Source: Paraburkholderia aspalathi (lineage in GTDB: Bacteria > Pseudomonadota > Gammaproteobacteria > Burkholderiales > Burkholderiaceae). Taken from it: a stretch of DNA of 64,000 nt. Positions 9,319 to 18,068 of this stretch are shown piece by piece. A model generated the notes under the pieces. That model was not told the DNA's origin and did not search any database. It saw only the letters and a program-made list of their open reading frames with translations. Position numbers and translations under genes: made by a program. Every line of letters begins with the position of its first letter. The first letter of the stretch is position 1. The stretch spans positions 1-64,000 of the forward strand of contig NZ_FPBH01000005.1 of assembly GCF_900116445.1 (NCBI RefSeq), in the 5' to 3' direction.

Positions 9319-9348
9319 GGTGGTCGCAGAACAGCGTCTGGGACCACC
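9319..9348. promoter_or_regulatory. inverted repeat GGTGGTC...GACCACC in the leader of the amidase gene
   Basis: Seven-base arms at 9319-9325 and 9342-9348 separated by 16 bases. The first arm covers the GTG at 9320 and the second ends 7 bases before the ATG at 9356. It could be an operator or an RNA hairpin acting on translation. It argues against the GTG as the true start. Confidence 0.3.
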
Positions 9349-9355
9349 ACCAAGA

Positions 9356-11596
9356 ATGATTGATCATTTGACTATGACTACTTCAGACTCCCAAATTCCC
9401 GCGATCGTCGGCTATGTGACCCCGTGGAGCGCACACGCCGGTCAGGAACTGGCGTTCAAAATCAGTTCGCGCGGCAGTCGCACTTTTACGGCAACGGTCG
9501 AGCGCATAGATTGTTGTGACCCAAACCCTGACGGGCCCGGGATGAAACTGGTCCCGATTGATGTCCAGTTGGAAAGCACCTACCCAGGAGAGGAGCAGCC
9601 AGTGTTTCCCGGCTCCTGCGCCTACGGCCCAATGCCGGTTCTGGAGGGCATTCAGCACGTCAAGCTTGACCTGACGGTTCAGCCCACACTTGAGGACGCC
9701 ACCCTTCAGACATTGGTCGCTCTTCAGAACCATGATGGGACGCATGGTGTAGCGATTGCTCTCAATCGCGGCGAACTCGTTTTCCAGAGCCTCGCAGCAG
9801 GGGAACAGATCACAACTGGCTTAGCAGTCGCCGCCGATTTATGGACAAACTTGCGGATATTGATCGACCGTGACGGGCATGTTCAAGCAATCAGCTCAGG
9901 CACGAACGCGCGCGAAGAGGCGTTCAGGAACGTGGCAGACTTTGAAGCGCCGTTCTCTGCTGCCGCGTTTGACGGTTCGACGGTGTGCTTTGCGGCTATC
10001 TGGAGAGGACACCCAGAGCATGCCTTCAACGGCTTCATCGAAAGCCCGGCATTGCGTGCGCCCGGCAGCGATGCACGCGGCGATCAGCGCGAGGACAACG
10101 TGTTGGCACATTGGGACTTCACGCCAACGCTCGTCCACACGAATGTACCGAACAGGCTTGATAGCGACGCCCCATTGACGCTTGTGAACGCACCAATGAG
10201 GGCAGTTCGGTCGTCAGGGTGGACCGGACATGAGCTGGACTGGAAGCATGCGCCAGAGGAATACGCCGCGATTCGATTCCACGCCGACGACCTGTCGGAC
10301 TGCGGCTGGCAAACGTCCATACATCTAAAAATTCCGGCCGACATGGCATCGGGTGTCTATGGACTGCGCGTGGACAATGGCGAGGGAGTCGATACGATCC
10401 CGTTTTACGTCACGGTTGCGTCGGGCGGGAAGCACGCGCGCATTGCGTACCTCGCGCCCACGCTGACTTACCTGGCCTATGCCAATAACGCCCGTGGAAA
10501 TTTTTCGGGGGCGCTTGCTGCTCGCGTTGAAGCATGGGGGGCGTATCCGCACAATCCGGACGTCGTCACTTCATTCGGCACATCAACGTACAACTATCAC
10601 AGCGATGGTTCAGGCATAAGCCTCTCCTCCCGCTTGCGCCCGGTTCTCACCATGCGTCCAGGCTATCTGACGTTCCTTGACGAGCATGGCTCGGGTCTGC
10701 GCCACTTTTCCGCGGACTCTCATCTGACCAACTGGTTAAGGGAAAAGGGATTTGAATTTGACGTCGTTACCGACGAGGATCTTGATGAGCGAGGCGTCGA
10801 CGCGTTGAAGCACTACGACGTTGTCCTGACCGGATCGCACCCGGAATACCATACACGCCGAATGCTGGACGCGCTTCTGGCCTATCGGTCTGCGGGCGGA
10901 AGCCTGATGTATCTTGGTGGAAACGGTTTCTACTGGAAAATCGGGCGCGCCGTATCAGCGCCACATCTGCTTGAAATTCGTCGAGCCGAGGCGGGCATGC
11001 GGGTATGGGAAAGTCAGCCCGGTGAGTACTACAACCAGTTGGATGGCGAGTATGGGGGGATGTGGCGTCGCAACGGATTGCCGCCGCAAAAAGTTGCGGG
11101 AATCGGGTTTACAGCGGAGGGAGACTTTCGGGGCACATTCTATCGGCGCACGCCAGCCTCGTTTACCACCGAACATGCCTGGCTGTTCGCGGGGGTTAAA
11201 GCAGGAGCAGGAGAGCCACTTGGAAACTTCGGGTTGTCGGGCGGCGGCGCTGCAGGCTTCGAAATTGACCAAACTGCTGCCGATCTCGGCACGCCCGCCT
11301 ACGTGACAGTGGTCGCGTACTCCGACAATCACGACGCCAGTTTCGTGACCGTTCCCGAGGAGCTACTCTTCAATCGAATGGTCGGCAAACCGAGAGTGCA
11401 TAGCGGCATTCGAGCCCACATGATCTGCGGCTTCAGCCCGAGCGGCGGCGGACTATTCGCAGTCGGCTCAATCTCCTTTCTCGGAAGTCTTTACTGCGCC
11501 GGTTACGACAACGACATTTCAAAAATTGTCGAGAACTGTTTGCGCCGCTTTCTAGCCGTCTCCCTCACCTCCAACTCGAGCAAGTTGCCCGTATAG
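9356..11596 (+). CDS. N,N-dimethylformamidase large-subunit-like protein
   Basis: 746 residues from the ATG at 9356 (another ATG at 9374 is equally possible; neither has a clear Shine-Dalgarno). The start IVGYVTPWSAHAGQELAFKISS, a central concanavalin/LamG-like beta domain (roughly 110-250), then HARIAYLAPTLTYLAYAN and a class I glutaminase-like C-terminal half (GGSLMYLGGNGFYWKIG) match the beta subunit of the iron-dependent dimethylformamidase. The known enzyme hydrolyses dimethylformamide to dimethylamine and formate and needs a small alpha subunit of about 130 residues; none is visible next door. Divergent from the binding-protein gene. Natural substrate probably another N-substituted amide. 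Confidence 0.82.
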   Translation: MIDHLTMTTSDSQIPAIVGYVTPWSAHAGQELAFKISSRGSRTFTATVERIDCCDPNPDGPGMKLVPIDVQLESTYPGEEQPVFPGSCAYGPMPVLEGIQHVKLDLTVQPTLEDATLQTLVALQNHDGTHGVAIALNRGELVFQSLAAGEQITTGLAVAADLWTNLRILIDRDGHVQAISSGTNAREEAFRNVADFEAPFSAAAFDGSTVCFAAIWRGHPEHAFNGFIESPALRAPGSDARGDQREDNVLAHWDFTPTLVHTNVPNRLDSDAPLTLVNAPMRAVRSSGWTGHELDWKHAPEEYAAIRFHADDLSDCGWQTSIHLKIPADMASGVYGLRVDNGEGVDTIPFYVTVASGGKHARIAYLAPTLTYLAYANNARGNFSGALAARVEAWGAYPHNPDVVTSFGTSTYNYHSDGSGISLSSRLRPVLTMRPGYLTFLDEHGSGLRHFSADSHLTNWLREKGFEFDVVTDEDLDERGVDALKHYDVVLTGSHPEYHTRRMLDALLAYRSAGGSLMYLGGNGFYWKIGRAVSAPHLLEIRRAEAGMRVWESQPGEYYNQLDGEYGGMWRRNGLPPQKVAGIGFTAEGDFRGTFYRRTPASFTTEHAWLFAGVKAGAGEPLGNFGLSGGGAAGFEIDQTAADLGTPAYVTVVAYSDNHDASFVTVPEELLFNRMVGKPRVHSGIRAHMICGFSPSGGGLFAVGSISFLGSLYCAGYDNDISKIVENCLRRFLAVSLTSNSSKLPV

Positions 11597-11840
11597 GAAG
11601 TGTGCTTGGAGGCGAGGTCATCAATGAAGGTCATTCCGTGACGCTGGCGTGCACAAGGTCTGGGGATCATCGATTCATAGACAGCGCGCAATCGGAAATA
11701 GGCATTACACGCCCGCAACGGCTGTTGCGCGCCGAGCGCCAGACATCCTGGCGTCGGTCACGAAGGTCACTAAATGGCCGACGGCCGTCTTATGCCCGAC
11801 GGACGAGAGCAGGATCAATTGAGATCCGGCGCTGCTTGAA
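11597..11840. other. intergenic, no gene recognised
   Basis: About 240 bases after the amidase gene, part of a gene-poor region running to about 14.1 kb. A GGCCGACGGCCGTC palindromic segment near 11773-11786 is visible. No ORF with a ribosome site or family signature. Confidence 0.4.
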
Positions 11841-12089
11841 TCAGAGTCCTTGCCACGTAAAGGACTCTCCCGATTGAACGTCGACGCCTATCGGACCGGC
11901 CTGGGAGTGGTGACTGAACACGATCGCGCGTGAGTGTGCCCCAGACAACCTTAAGAACGTAAGAATTGCATCGCGCTGCTGCTTGCCACGATAAGGAGAA
12001 ATCTTCATCTTCTGTTCGTCTGATCGCACGATTACCACGTCGTTATGCTTAACAAGTCTCTCGATTTCATCGAATCTGAACGATGCCAC
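11841..12089 (-). CDS. small hypothetical protein, 82 residues
   Basis: Starts at a GTG preceded by GGAGGG with good spacing, which is the main support. The product starts with a charged helix (FRFDEIERLVKHNDVVIV) and continues with an RGKQQRDAILTFL helix and a C-terminal beta-rich part (IGVDVQSGESFTWQGL). No signal peptide, membrane segment or known motif was seen. It is isolated from other genes. I do not recognise the family. Confidence 0.5.
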   Translation of the reverse strand: MASFRFDEIERLVKHNDVVIVRSDEQKMKISPYRGKQQRDAILTFLRLSGAHSRAIVFSHHSQAGPIGVDVQSGESFTWQGL

Positions 12090-12315
12090 GTTGACCCTCC
12101 ATTAGCTGCAATCAGCCACATGAATGATCGCTATATCGGTCACCGCTCCAATCAGCTTGAGCGGCCGAAAGTTGCCGTAATGATGTTCTCCGGAGGAATA
12201 TTCGGACGATCGCGATGGCTTTCTCGCGTCCGCGATACCGGGACGCGGGTGATCCGCAGATCGAGGTTGAAATCCTGATCAAGGTTGCAAGCCACGGCCG
12301 CCATACTAGATCGAA

Positions 12316-12483
12316 TTATTCTCGGGGTCGTCGTTCCCCAACTTCCCGATTCTCCGTCACGACTCGGCGAACGGCTTCCAAAAAATCGGGGCGCGCCTCG
12401 GGGTCAGGGACTTCGATCAGCTTGCGCGGAGCCTTGGCTTGGGGCTTCAGTGTCACACCGTAAAGTTTTTGCGGCGCAGTCAT
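12316..12483 (-). CDS. small hypothetical protein, 55 residues
   Basis: A short ORF starting ATG at 12483 with GGAG seven bases upstream and ending TAA. The product starts MTAPQKLYGVTLKPQAKAPR and is followed by IEVPDPEARPDFLEAVRRVV, a basic Pro-rich segment and an amphipathic helix. The composition is reasonable for a real small protein, but there is no family match. It lies 69 bases downstream of another small ORF on the same strand, so the two may be co-transcribed. Confidence 0.35.
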   Translation of the reverse strand: MTAPQKLYGVTLKPQAKAPRKLIEVPDPEARPDFLEAVRRVVTENREVGERRPRE

Positions 12484-12552
12484 AGTTCGTCTCCGGCTTC
12501 GATCACAGCTAATTCGGAAGGCAGGTTCGGTCTTGCTTCTGGTTTCCGAAAA

Positions 12553-12735
12553 TCAGGCTTTCGGAACTTTACTGAGTTGGGGACTGTGGACTCCGTGCGT
12601 CGTGCGTCTCCAGGCTTCGTCGGCACGTTGCTGGGCTGATTTCACGGTATATGCGACCCCTTGCTTGCCCTTCGGACCTGGCGAAAACGCCGAAGTCAGA
12701 CCGGAAAATGTCCGGCGGACGGTCTTGGTGACCAT
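12553..12735 (-). CDS. small hypothetical protein, 60 residues
   Basis: ATG at 12735 with GGAG six bases upstream. The product is basic (MVTKTVRRTFSGLTSAFSPG, then a KSAQQRADEAWRRT helix). Together with the 55-residue ORF downstream it may form a tiny two-gene unit. No family recognised; chance ORF remains possible. Confidence 0.3.
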   Translation of the reverse strand: MVTKTVRRTFSGLTSAFSPGPKGKQGVAYTVKSAQQRADEAWRRTTHGVHSPQLSKVPKA

Positions 12736-13055
12736 GGCGCGCTCCGCGTTTGTGTCGGAGTTACAAGTCTAGGTCTTTACGTGCAACCCGCGATACTGTA
12801 CGTTTACACAGTACTTTGGCGAGCCCACCATCGGCGCGAGACGACGTCTCGAGCGAAACGGCGCCCGTACGATCACTCCGCGCCAGGTGAGTCAGCGCCA
12901 ATCCACTACGCCCTTAAGAGAGTGCTAATGGAAATCAGGGAAGCGCGCCGGATTATCCGCGGTCTTCGGCATCAGCAACGAGTGCCAAGGCGCACCGAAG
13001 TCGCTGGAGCGAGTCCAGTACGAACAGCATGCGTTCGTCCGTCAGGAGGATTGAA
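12736..13055. other. gene-poor stretch
   Basis: About 320 bases with only overlapping shadow ORFs. It should contain the promoter of the 72-residue gene that follows, whose Shine-Dalgarno AGGAGG lies at 13045-13050. Nothing else recognised. Confidence 0.4.
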
Positions 13056-13274
13056 ATGACAGATGACCTGCGGCGACAACTCGGCGAAGTTGAGCAAGCC
13101 TTGGTGGCACTTGAGGGCGTGATTGCAGTGCGACGGGAGTACATCTCGCTGCTTCAGCGTTTGGGAACTCGTGACAAGGAGCTAGCGTCTCTCGACGCGC
13201 TTATAACTGCCTGGTCACGTCTGCAGTCGCAGCGAGACCGCCTCGCCGCAGCTATCGCCAACGGGGCGCAATGA
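13056..13274 (+). CDS. small coiled-coil hypothetical protein, 72 residues
   Basis: ATG at 13056 is five bases after a perfect AGGAGG, so this is very likely translated; the frame is open further upstream but that part lacks a start signal. The product is almost entirely amphipathic helix with heptad-like Leu spacing (LRRQLGEVEQALVALEG, then LITAWSRLQSQRDRLAAAIA), suggesting a two-helix coiled coil. No signal peptide. Convergent with a small membrane-protein gene 22 bases further on. Function unknown. Confidence 0.6.
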   Translation: MTDDLRRQLGEVEQALVALEGVIAVRREYISLLQRLGTRDKELASLDALITAWSRLQSQRDRLAAAIANGAQ

Positions 13275-13296
13275 TAGCGTTGGGGAATGAGGCGAT

Positions 13297-13518
13297 CTAC
13301 CGACGTTTGTGGAAGAGTTCGCGCCCCGCGTAGACGGCAGAAAACAGGCCGACGATGACGGCCGCTACGGCCAACGATTCATCTTGTCGCCCAGAGGAGG
13401 CCGGCGACGTCGCATAAAACCAGAGGCCCATTCCGATTGCCGTCATGAACATGCCAAAGACAAGCCCCCACACCGGCCCCGCCGTATCGGAGCTTCCTAA
13501 TCTGTGAGACATTTTCAT
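13297..13518 (-). CDS. small membrane protein with two transmembrane helices
   Basis: From the ATG at 13518 (GGGGAG upstream) the product is 73 residues. After a short polar start (MKMSHRLGSSD) come two hydrophobic segments, WGLVFGMFMTAIGMGLWFYA and VAAVIVGLFSAVYAG, separated by a Ser/Asp/Glu-rich loop, then a basic tail (RELFHKRR). This fits a small inner-membrane protein with both ends in the cytoplasm. No family recognised. The frame is open to 13584 but lacks a signal there. Confidence 0.55.
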   Translation of the reverse strand: MKMSHRLGSSDTAGPVWGLVFGMFMTAIGMGLWFYATSPASSGRQDESLAVAAVIVGLFSAVYAGRELFHKRR

Positions 13519-13584
13519 CGCTATACTCCCCGTCCCGCACCGACATTTGCTGATTGCCGCAGCCTGCGAGTTCCGCATTGGCAA

Positions 13585-14095
13585 GATTTTACGGTAGCGT
13601 ACGCGACCAAAAAGACGTCATCAACAAGCTAAATAATGATTGAGGTCTTTCAAAGTCTTGCGATCAAACGGACAGACATCCATATTAGCCGCCGCCCAAG
13701 GCCTCGGATTGGAGTCAACCGTTATCGTTCGGATACCTACTGATTGAATTCGCAAACCACATTACGCTGGGCTTTGACCGGTTCAGGTGAAATGCGAATG
13801 GAGACCATGGCGCTTCGACCGCCGCTCCGTCGTGCTACTCGATGTATTGGTGCCGGATGACGCGCAGGCAAAGCGTCTGGAGGCGTATAGCGCGGCGCTG
13901 CTATTCAGCGGTTGCATAAATCAGATGTTTGTAGCGGTCGGCAAATCAGTGAAAAGAGGCCAGAAAAAAGGCCTGTTCGCGATGCAGACGCACGCATATG
14001 ACCGATAGAATTTCACCCTATACACACGTGACGCAATGTCGCGCGTTCGAGATCTGTCGGATCGCTTTCTCACATCGGATTTCCGGTAATTCAGC
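13585..14095. other. region upstream of the RAYT-like gene, no confident gene
   Basis: About 510 bases. One plus-strand ORF (13787-14008, GTG start, 73 residues) has no ribosome site and no family signature, so I do not call it. The region should contain the promoter of the RAYT-like gene; no clear REP-type palindrome array was seen beside it. Confidence 0.4.
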
Positions 14096-14824
14096 ATGGC
14101 ACGGCTTGCACGGCATTACGTCCCAGAACAACCTCAGCACGTTATCTTGCAGGGGCTCACGGGGCCCGCATTCCTGGACGAAGGAGACTACCTGTACTTC
14201 CTCGCCTGCCTGGCAGACGCAGCGCGCGTCGCCGATCTGGCAGTCCACGCATGGGTGCTCATGCCTGACGCGATACAGTTCCTCGTCACGCCTTCATACG
14301 AGTCGAGCGTGCCCGTGGCGATGCAGGCGGTCGGCCGTCGCTATGTCGAGACCTTCAACCGCCGCCATGGACGCCGCGGCGCGGTGTGGCGTGGCGAGTA
14401 CCGGGCAACAGTGATTGAGCCCGATCGATATTTCCTGCTCGCGAGCCAGGTCATCGATCATGCGCCGGTGCGCAACCGCCTTGTAGCCGAGCCGGGAAAC
14501 TATCAATGGTCTAGCTACACGCACCACATCGGGCTGCGTGTCGATAACTTCATCAAGGACCATCCACTCTACCGAGCGCTCGGCAATACGCCGTTCGAGC
14601 GCCAGCAGGCTTACCGCGATTTGAGCGCACAGCTTCTTGACGAACGCGAGGTCAATGACCTGATGCAGTCGACGCTCAAGGGCTGGGTGCTCGGCAGCGC
14701 CGCGTATTGCGAGTGGGCGGCCCAGACAGCCAACCGGCGTTTGATGCCCCTGCTGCTACGCGACCGGGCGCCCCAAGGTTTGCACGACACGCCCCCTCGC
14801 ACACGCGGGCTAACCAAAAGATAA
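14096..14824 (+). CDS. RAYT/IS200-like (Y1) transposase homologue lacking the catalytic residues
   Basis: 242 residues clearly related to REP-associated tyrosine transposases: MARLARHYVPEQPQHVILQG at the start, VHAWVLMPDAIQFLVTP, GRRYVETFNRRHGRRGAVWRGEYRATVI and APVRNRLVAEPGNYQWSSY in order. The HUH motif, normally H-V-H in MPNHVHLL, is Ala59-Ile60-Gln61. The position of the catalytic Tyr in the YIELNPVRAG block is Val119. DNA cleavage by the usual mechanism is therefore not possible. The frame is intact over its full length, which points to a retained non-catalytic role rather than simple decay, though recent inactivation cannot be excluded. Confidence 0.85.
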   Translation: MARLARHYVPEQPQHVILQGLTGPAFLDEGDYLYFLACLADAARVADLAVHAWVLMPDAIQFLVTPSYESSVPVAMQAVGRRYVETFNRRHGRRGAVWRGEYRATVIEPDRYFLLASQVIDHAPVRNRLVAEPGNYQWSSYTHHIGLRVDNFIKDHPLYRALGNTPFERQQAYRDLSAQLLDEREVNDLMQSTLKGWVLGSAAYCEWAAQTANRRLMPLLLRDRAPQGLHDTPPRTRGLTKR

Positions 14825-14998
14825 ACCAGCAAGGAAACCTTGCTCGGATGCCTGATCGCAGCATTAGGAAGAAGTGGACATTCGGATGGGCTACAAGATC
14901 GTCGCATTCTCGCCGCCCCGGCGACGTTGAGTCGGTGGTCGGCTAAGCGCTTGGACAGATTTTCTCGCCCAGCAAAGCTCGTGGCGCCAAGGAGTGAG

Positions 14999-15796
14999 TT
15001 AGCCGGGACGCTTCTCAAGCACGTCCTTCACAACTGGAAGCGCCGTAAAAACATTCGGCCAGCCCGCATAGAACGCTAGTTGCGTCATGACTTCGGACGC
15101 CTGTGCCTTGGACAGTCCGTTATCCATTGCCCGGTTCAGGTGATAGGTCAGTTGCGCGACCTGTCCGGTGGCGACCAACGCGCTGACCGTGACGAGACTA
15201 CGATCGCGGGGCGCAAGACCAGGCCGCAGCCACAGGTCGTTGAACAGCGCATCTCGGGTGAATTGAACAACTCCAGGCGAAACGGCGCCGAAGTTTTGCT
15301 GAACTGTGCTTTCGCGCTGGGCTTCGGCAGCCTCGTCGAGCGGCAAAAGGTCAACTGCTGCTGGCGGGAGTTGCGCCACCGCAATCCCATGTCTCTCGAA
15401 AACGGCATTCGTTACCTTCACAGCCGCGGTCGCGTTGGCCCAACCGGAGTAGAAAGCCAGATGCGTGATGATTTCCGAAATCTCGCCGGGCTTGAGGCCG
15501 CCCTCGAGCGCGAGATCGAGATAGAACGGCAACTCCGCGCTCTGATTGCGCGCAATCAATACTGAGAGCGTGACCACGCTGCGATCCCGCACGGACAACT
15601 GTGGACGTTTCCACAGGTCGCCCAGCACCACATCGTTCGTATAGCGCTCAAGAGCGGGTGAAACGGTGCCCATTCCGGTGAGCAAGTTGCTGGCGGACGC
15701 GCGATCCAGGCTTTCCATATCAGTTTTCCTTTCGAACTGCGAACAGGCAGCGGTACCGAGCGCAAGCGACATCATCGCGACAACGAATATCCTCAT
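14999..15796 (-). CDS. exported lipoprotein with two carboxymuconolactone-decarboxylase-like domains
   Basis: 265 residues. The N-terminus MRIFVVAMMSLALGTAACSQ is a lipoprotein signal with lipobox-like GTAAC. Two tandem CMD/AhpD-fold repeats follow: DLWKRPQLSVRDRSVVTLSVLIA with HLAFYSGWANATAAV, then DLWLRPGLAPRDRSLVTVSALVA with QLAFYAGWPNVFTAL. The AhpD CxxC redox pair is absent, so peroxidase activity of that kind is unlikely. Periplasmic placement is unusual for a decarboxylase. Divergent from the LysR gene at 15905, its likely regulator. Confidence 0.83.
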   Translation of the reverse strand: MRIFVVAMMSLALGTAACSQFERKTDMESLDRASASNLLTGMGTVSPALERYTNDVVLGDLWKRPQLSVRDRSVVTLSVLIARNQSAELPFYLDLALEGGLKPGEISEIITHLAFYSGWANATAAVKVTNAVFERHGIAVAQLPPAAVDLLPLDEAAEAQRESTVQQNFGAVSPGVVQFTRDALFNDLWLRPGLAPRDRSLVTVSALVATGQVAQLTYHLNRAMDNGLSKAQASEVMTQLAFYAGWPNVFTALPVVKDVLEKRPG

Positions 15797-15904
15797 CGGC
15801 AGTTTCCTCGATAGCGCCTGACTGCATTTAAATGAGTCGATATCCGGAATCTAACGTGTCCACTCATGCTCGACTAGGCGCTAGAATCGGCAAACACCTA
15901 TGAA

Positions 15905-16813
15905 ATGAGTTCATCAATGCGTCGCGAGAGCTACAACGACCTGCTTGCACTGATTGCCGTCGCGCGCGAGCGCAGCTTCACGCGCGCCGCCGCGCAACTC
16001 GGCGTATCGCAATCAGCCTTGAGCCATACCATCCGGGCACTCGAAAGCCGGCTCGGAATGCGACTCCTGACCCGAACCACGCGCAGCGTCGCGCCGACGG
16101 AGGCTGGCGAGCGCCTCATTCGGACCATCACACCCCGTTTTGAAGAGATCGATTCCGAACTGGCGGCCGTGACGGAGTTTCGGGACAAACCTGCGGGCAC
16201 GATCCGCATCACCGCGACCGATTACGCGACGGAAACGGTTCTGTGGCCCAGGTTATCGCCGGTCCTGCATGAATATCCAGACCTCAAGGTGGAGATCATC
16301 ACCGACTACGGCCTCTCAGATATCGTGGCAGATCGGTACGACATCGGCGTTCGCCACGGCGATCAGGTAGCCAGGGACATGATCGCGGTCCGCCTCGCGC
16401 CCGAAATGCGCATGGCGATCGTCGGGACACCGGAGTACCTGAAGACGCGTTCGTTGCCAAGGAAGCCCCAGGATCTGACCGCGCACAACTGCATCAATCT
16501 TCGTTTGCCGACGTTGGGCGGCTTTTATCCATGGGAGTTAAAGAAGGGCAGTCGCGAGGTGCAGGTTCGCGTCGACGGACAACTCGCTTTCAACGGGACC
16601 TACCAGATGCTGGCTGCCGCGTTGTCGGGATACGGTCTGGCTTACATTCCGGCTGACCTCGCCCAGTCTCATGTCGAAGCGGGTCGCCTCGTGAAGGTAT
16701 TGGAAGAATGGTGCCCCACCTTTCCAGGGCTGCACGCCTGCTATGCGACTCGACGTGAGTTCTCGCGGGCGATGACCGTGGTGATCGATGCAATCCGTTA
16801 TCGCAAGGAATAG
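15905..16813 (+). CDS. LysR-family transcriptional regulator
   Basis: 302 residues. The HTH reads YNDLLALIAVARERSFTRAA then LGVSQSALSHTIRALESRLG, followed by RTTRSVAPTEAGERL and an effector domain beginning GTIRITATDYATETVLWP, the pattern of the DsdC/PecT-like LysR group. It is divergent from the CMD lipoprotein gene (108 bases between starts) and 121 bases upstream of the aldo/keto reductase gene, so it may control either or both. Effector unknown. Confidence 0.9.
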   Translation: MSSSMRRESYNDLLALIAVARERSFTRAAAQLGVSQSALSHTIRALESRLGMRLLTRTTRSVAPTEAGERLIRTITPRFEEIDSELAAVTEFRDKPAGTIRITATDYATETVLWPRLSPVLHEYPDLKVEIITDYGLSDIVADRYDIGVRHGDQVARDMIAVRLAPEMRMAIVGTPEYLKTRSLPRKPQDLTAHNCINLRLPTLGGFYPWELKKGSREVQVRVDGQLAFNGTYQMLAAALSGYGLAYIPADLAQSHVEAGRLVKVLEEWCPTFPGLHACYATRREFSRAMTVVIDAIRYRKE

Positions 16814-16982
16814 CCCAGGAACTGGAATGAAATTCATGAATGCAGTTCATGAGGGTTTGCCGTTTTACTGGCTTTATCACTAGATACCATCAACCTATCA
16901 TCCTCCATACAGACGGCGATCAAAGCGCCCGCTGATGCGCCTTTCCGGCGTGCACGTTCTGTTAACCGCAGGCGCGGCCTGC

Positions 16983-18011
16983 ATGGAGATGATGAGAGTG
17001 GACTATGGATATCTGGGGCGCAGCGCCCTCAAGGTTTCGCCCCTGTGCCTGGGTGCAATGATGTTTGGCGGCGAAACGGATGAAGCGACCTCGCGCCGGA
17101 TTATCGACAAGGCTTTCGACCAGGGCGTCAATTTCCTCGACACTGCCGATGTGTACCACGCTGGCAGATCTGAAGAAATCGTCGGGCGGGCGATTGCGGA
17201 TCGGCGGGATGACTGGGTCGTGGCAACCAAGTTTGGCTATCCGGCTTCAGTTAGCGCCCGCCCGAACGAACAGGGCCAGTCACGCAAATGGATCAACCAG
17301 ACGGTCGACGCCAGCCTGAAGCGCCTTGGCACCGACTACATCGACATTCTCTACTTCCACCGGTCGCTCGTTGACGCGCCGCTCGAGGAAGGGATTCGTG
17401 CCATCGGCGACCTCATTCGCCAAGGCAAGGTGCGTTACTTCGGTCTGTCCAACTTCCGAGCCTGGCGTATTGCGGAGATCGTGCGCCTTGCCGATCAGTT
17501 GGGCATCGATCGCCCCGTTGCGATCGAACCGGTCTACAACATGGTCGACCGTACCGCCGAGGTCGAGCTGATGCCCGCGGCTGGACACTACGGCATTGGC
17601 GTCGTGCCCTACAGCCCGCTCGCCAGAGGTGTATTGACCGGCAAATATGCACCCAATGGTGCGCCTCCTGCCGACTCCCGTGTCGCGCGCGGTGACAAGC
17701 GCATCCAGCAGACCGAGTGGCGTCCGGAATCTCTCGCCATCGCACAGAAGGTCGCGGCATACGCCGCTGAACGCGGTACCACCTCGGTAGCGTTCGCCAT
17801 TGCGTGGGTGCTCAGGAACAAGCTTGTGAGTTCCGCTATCGCCGGGCCACGCACGGAAGCGCACTGGGACAGCTACATGGACGCGTTGACGCTGCAACTG
17901 GGACCGGACGACGAAAAGTTTGTCGACAGTCTGGTACCTGCCGGGCATGCATCGACGGCTGGCTATACCGATCCGAACTATCCGGTTGAAGGCCGCCGCG
18001 TGACCGGTTGA
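16983..18011 (+). CDS. aldo/keto reductase
   Basis: About 342 residues from an internal ATG (16983; 16992 is also possible); the frame is open to 16935. It is an NADPH-dependent TIM-barrel reductase of the YajO/Tas type. The catalytic tetrad is visible: Asp and Tyr in FLDTADVYHAGRSEE, Lys in VATKFGYP and His in ILYFHRSLVD. The NADP-binding end carries IAGPRTEAHWDSYMDAL. It would reduce an aldehyde or ketone. The SDR gene starts 57 bases after it on the same strand, so the pair probably forms an oxidoreductase operon. Confidence 0.88.
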   Translation: MEMMRVDYGYLGRSALKVSPLCLGAMMFGGETDEATSRRIIDKAFDQGVNFLDTADVYHAGRSEEIVGRAIADRRDDWVVATKFGYPASVSARPNEQGQSRKWINQTVDASLKRLGTDYIDILYFHRSLVDAPLEEGIRAIGDLIRQGKVRYFGLSNFRAWRIAEIVRLADQLGIDRPVAIEPVYNMVDRTAEVELMPAAGHYGIGVVPYSPLARGVLTGKYAPNGAPPADSRVARGDKRIQQTEWRPESLAIAQKVAAYAAERGTTSVAFAIAWVLRNKLVSSAIAGPRTEAHWDSYMDALTLQLGPDDEKFVDSLVPAGHASTAGYTDPNYPVEGRRVTG

Positions 18012-18068
18012 TCCGGCGGCAGAGAGCACTGCTGAATACCTTACCTGTACGAATTGAGGGAATTGATT

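Noticed and set aside
13787-14008. 73-codon plus-strand ORF before the RAYT-like gene
   Set aside because: GTG start without a ribosome site and no recognisable family; left uncalled.
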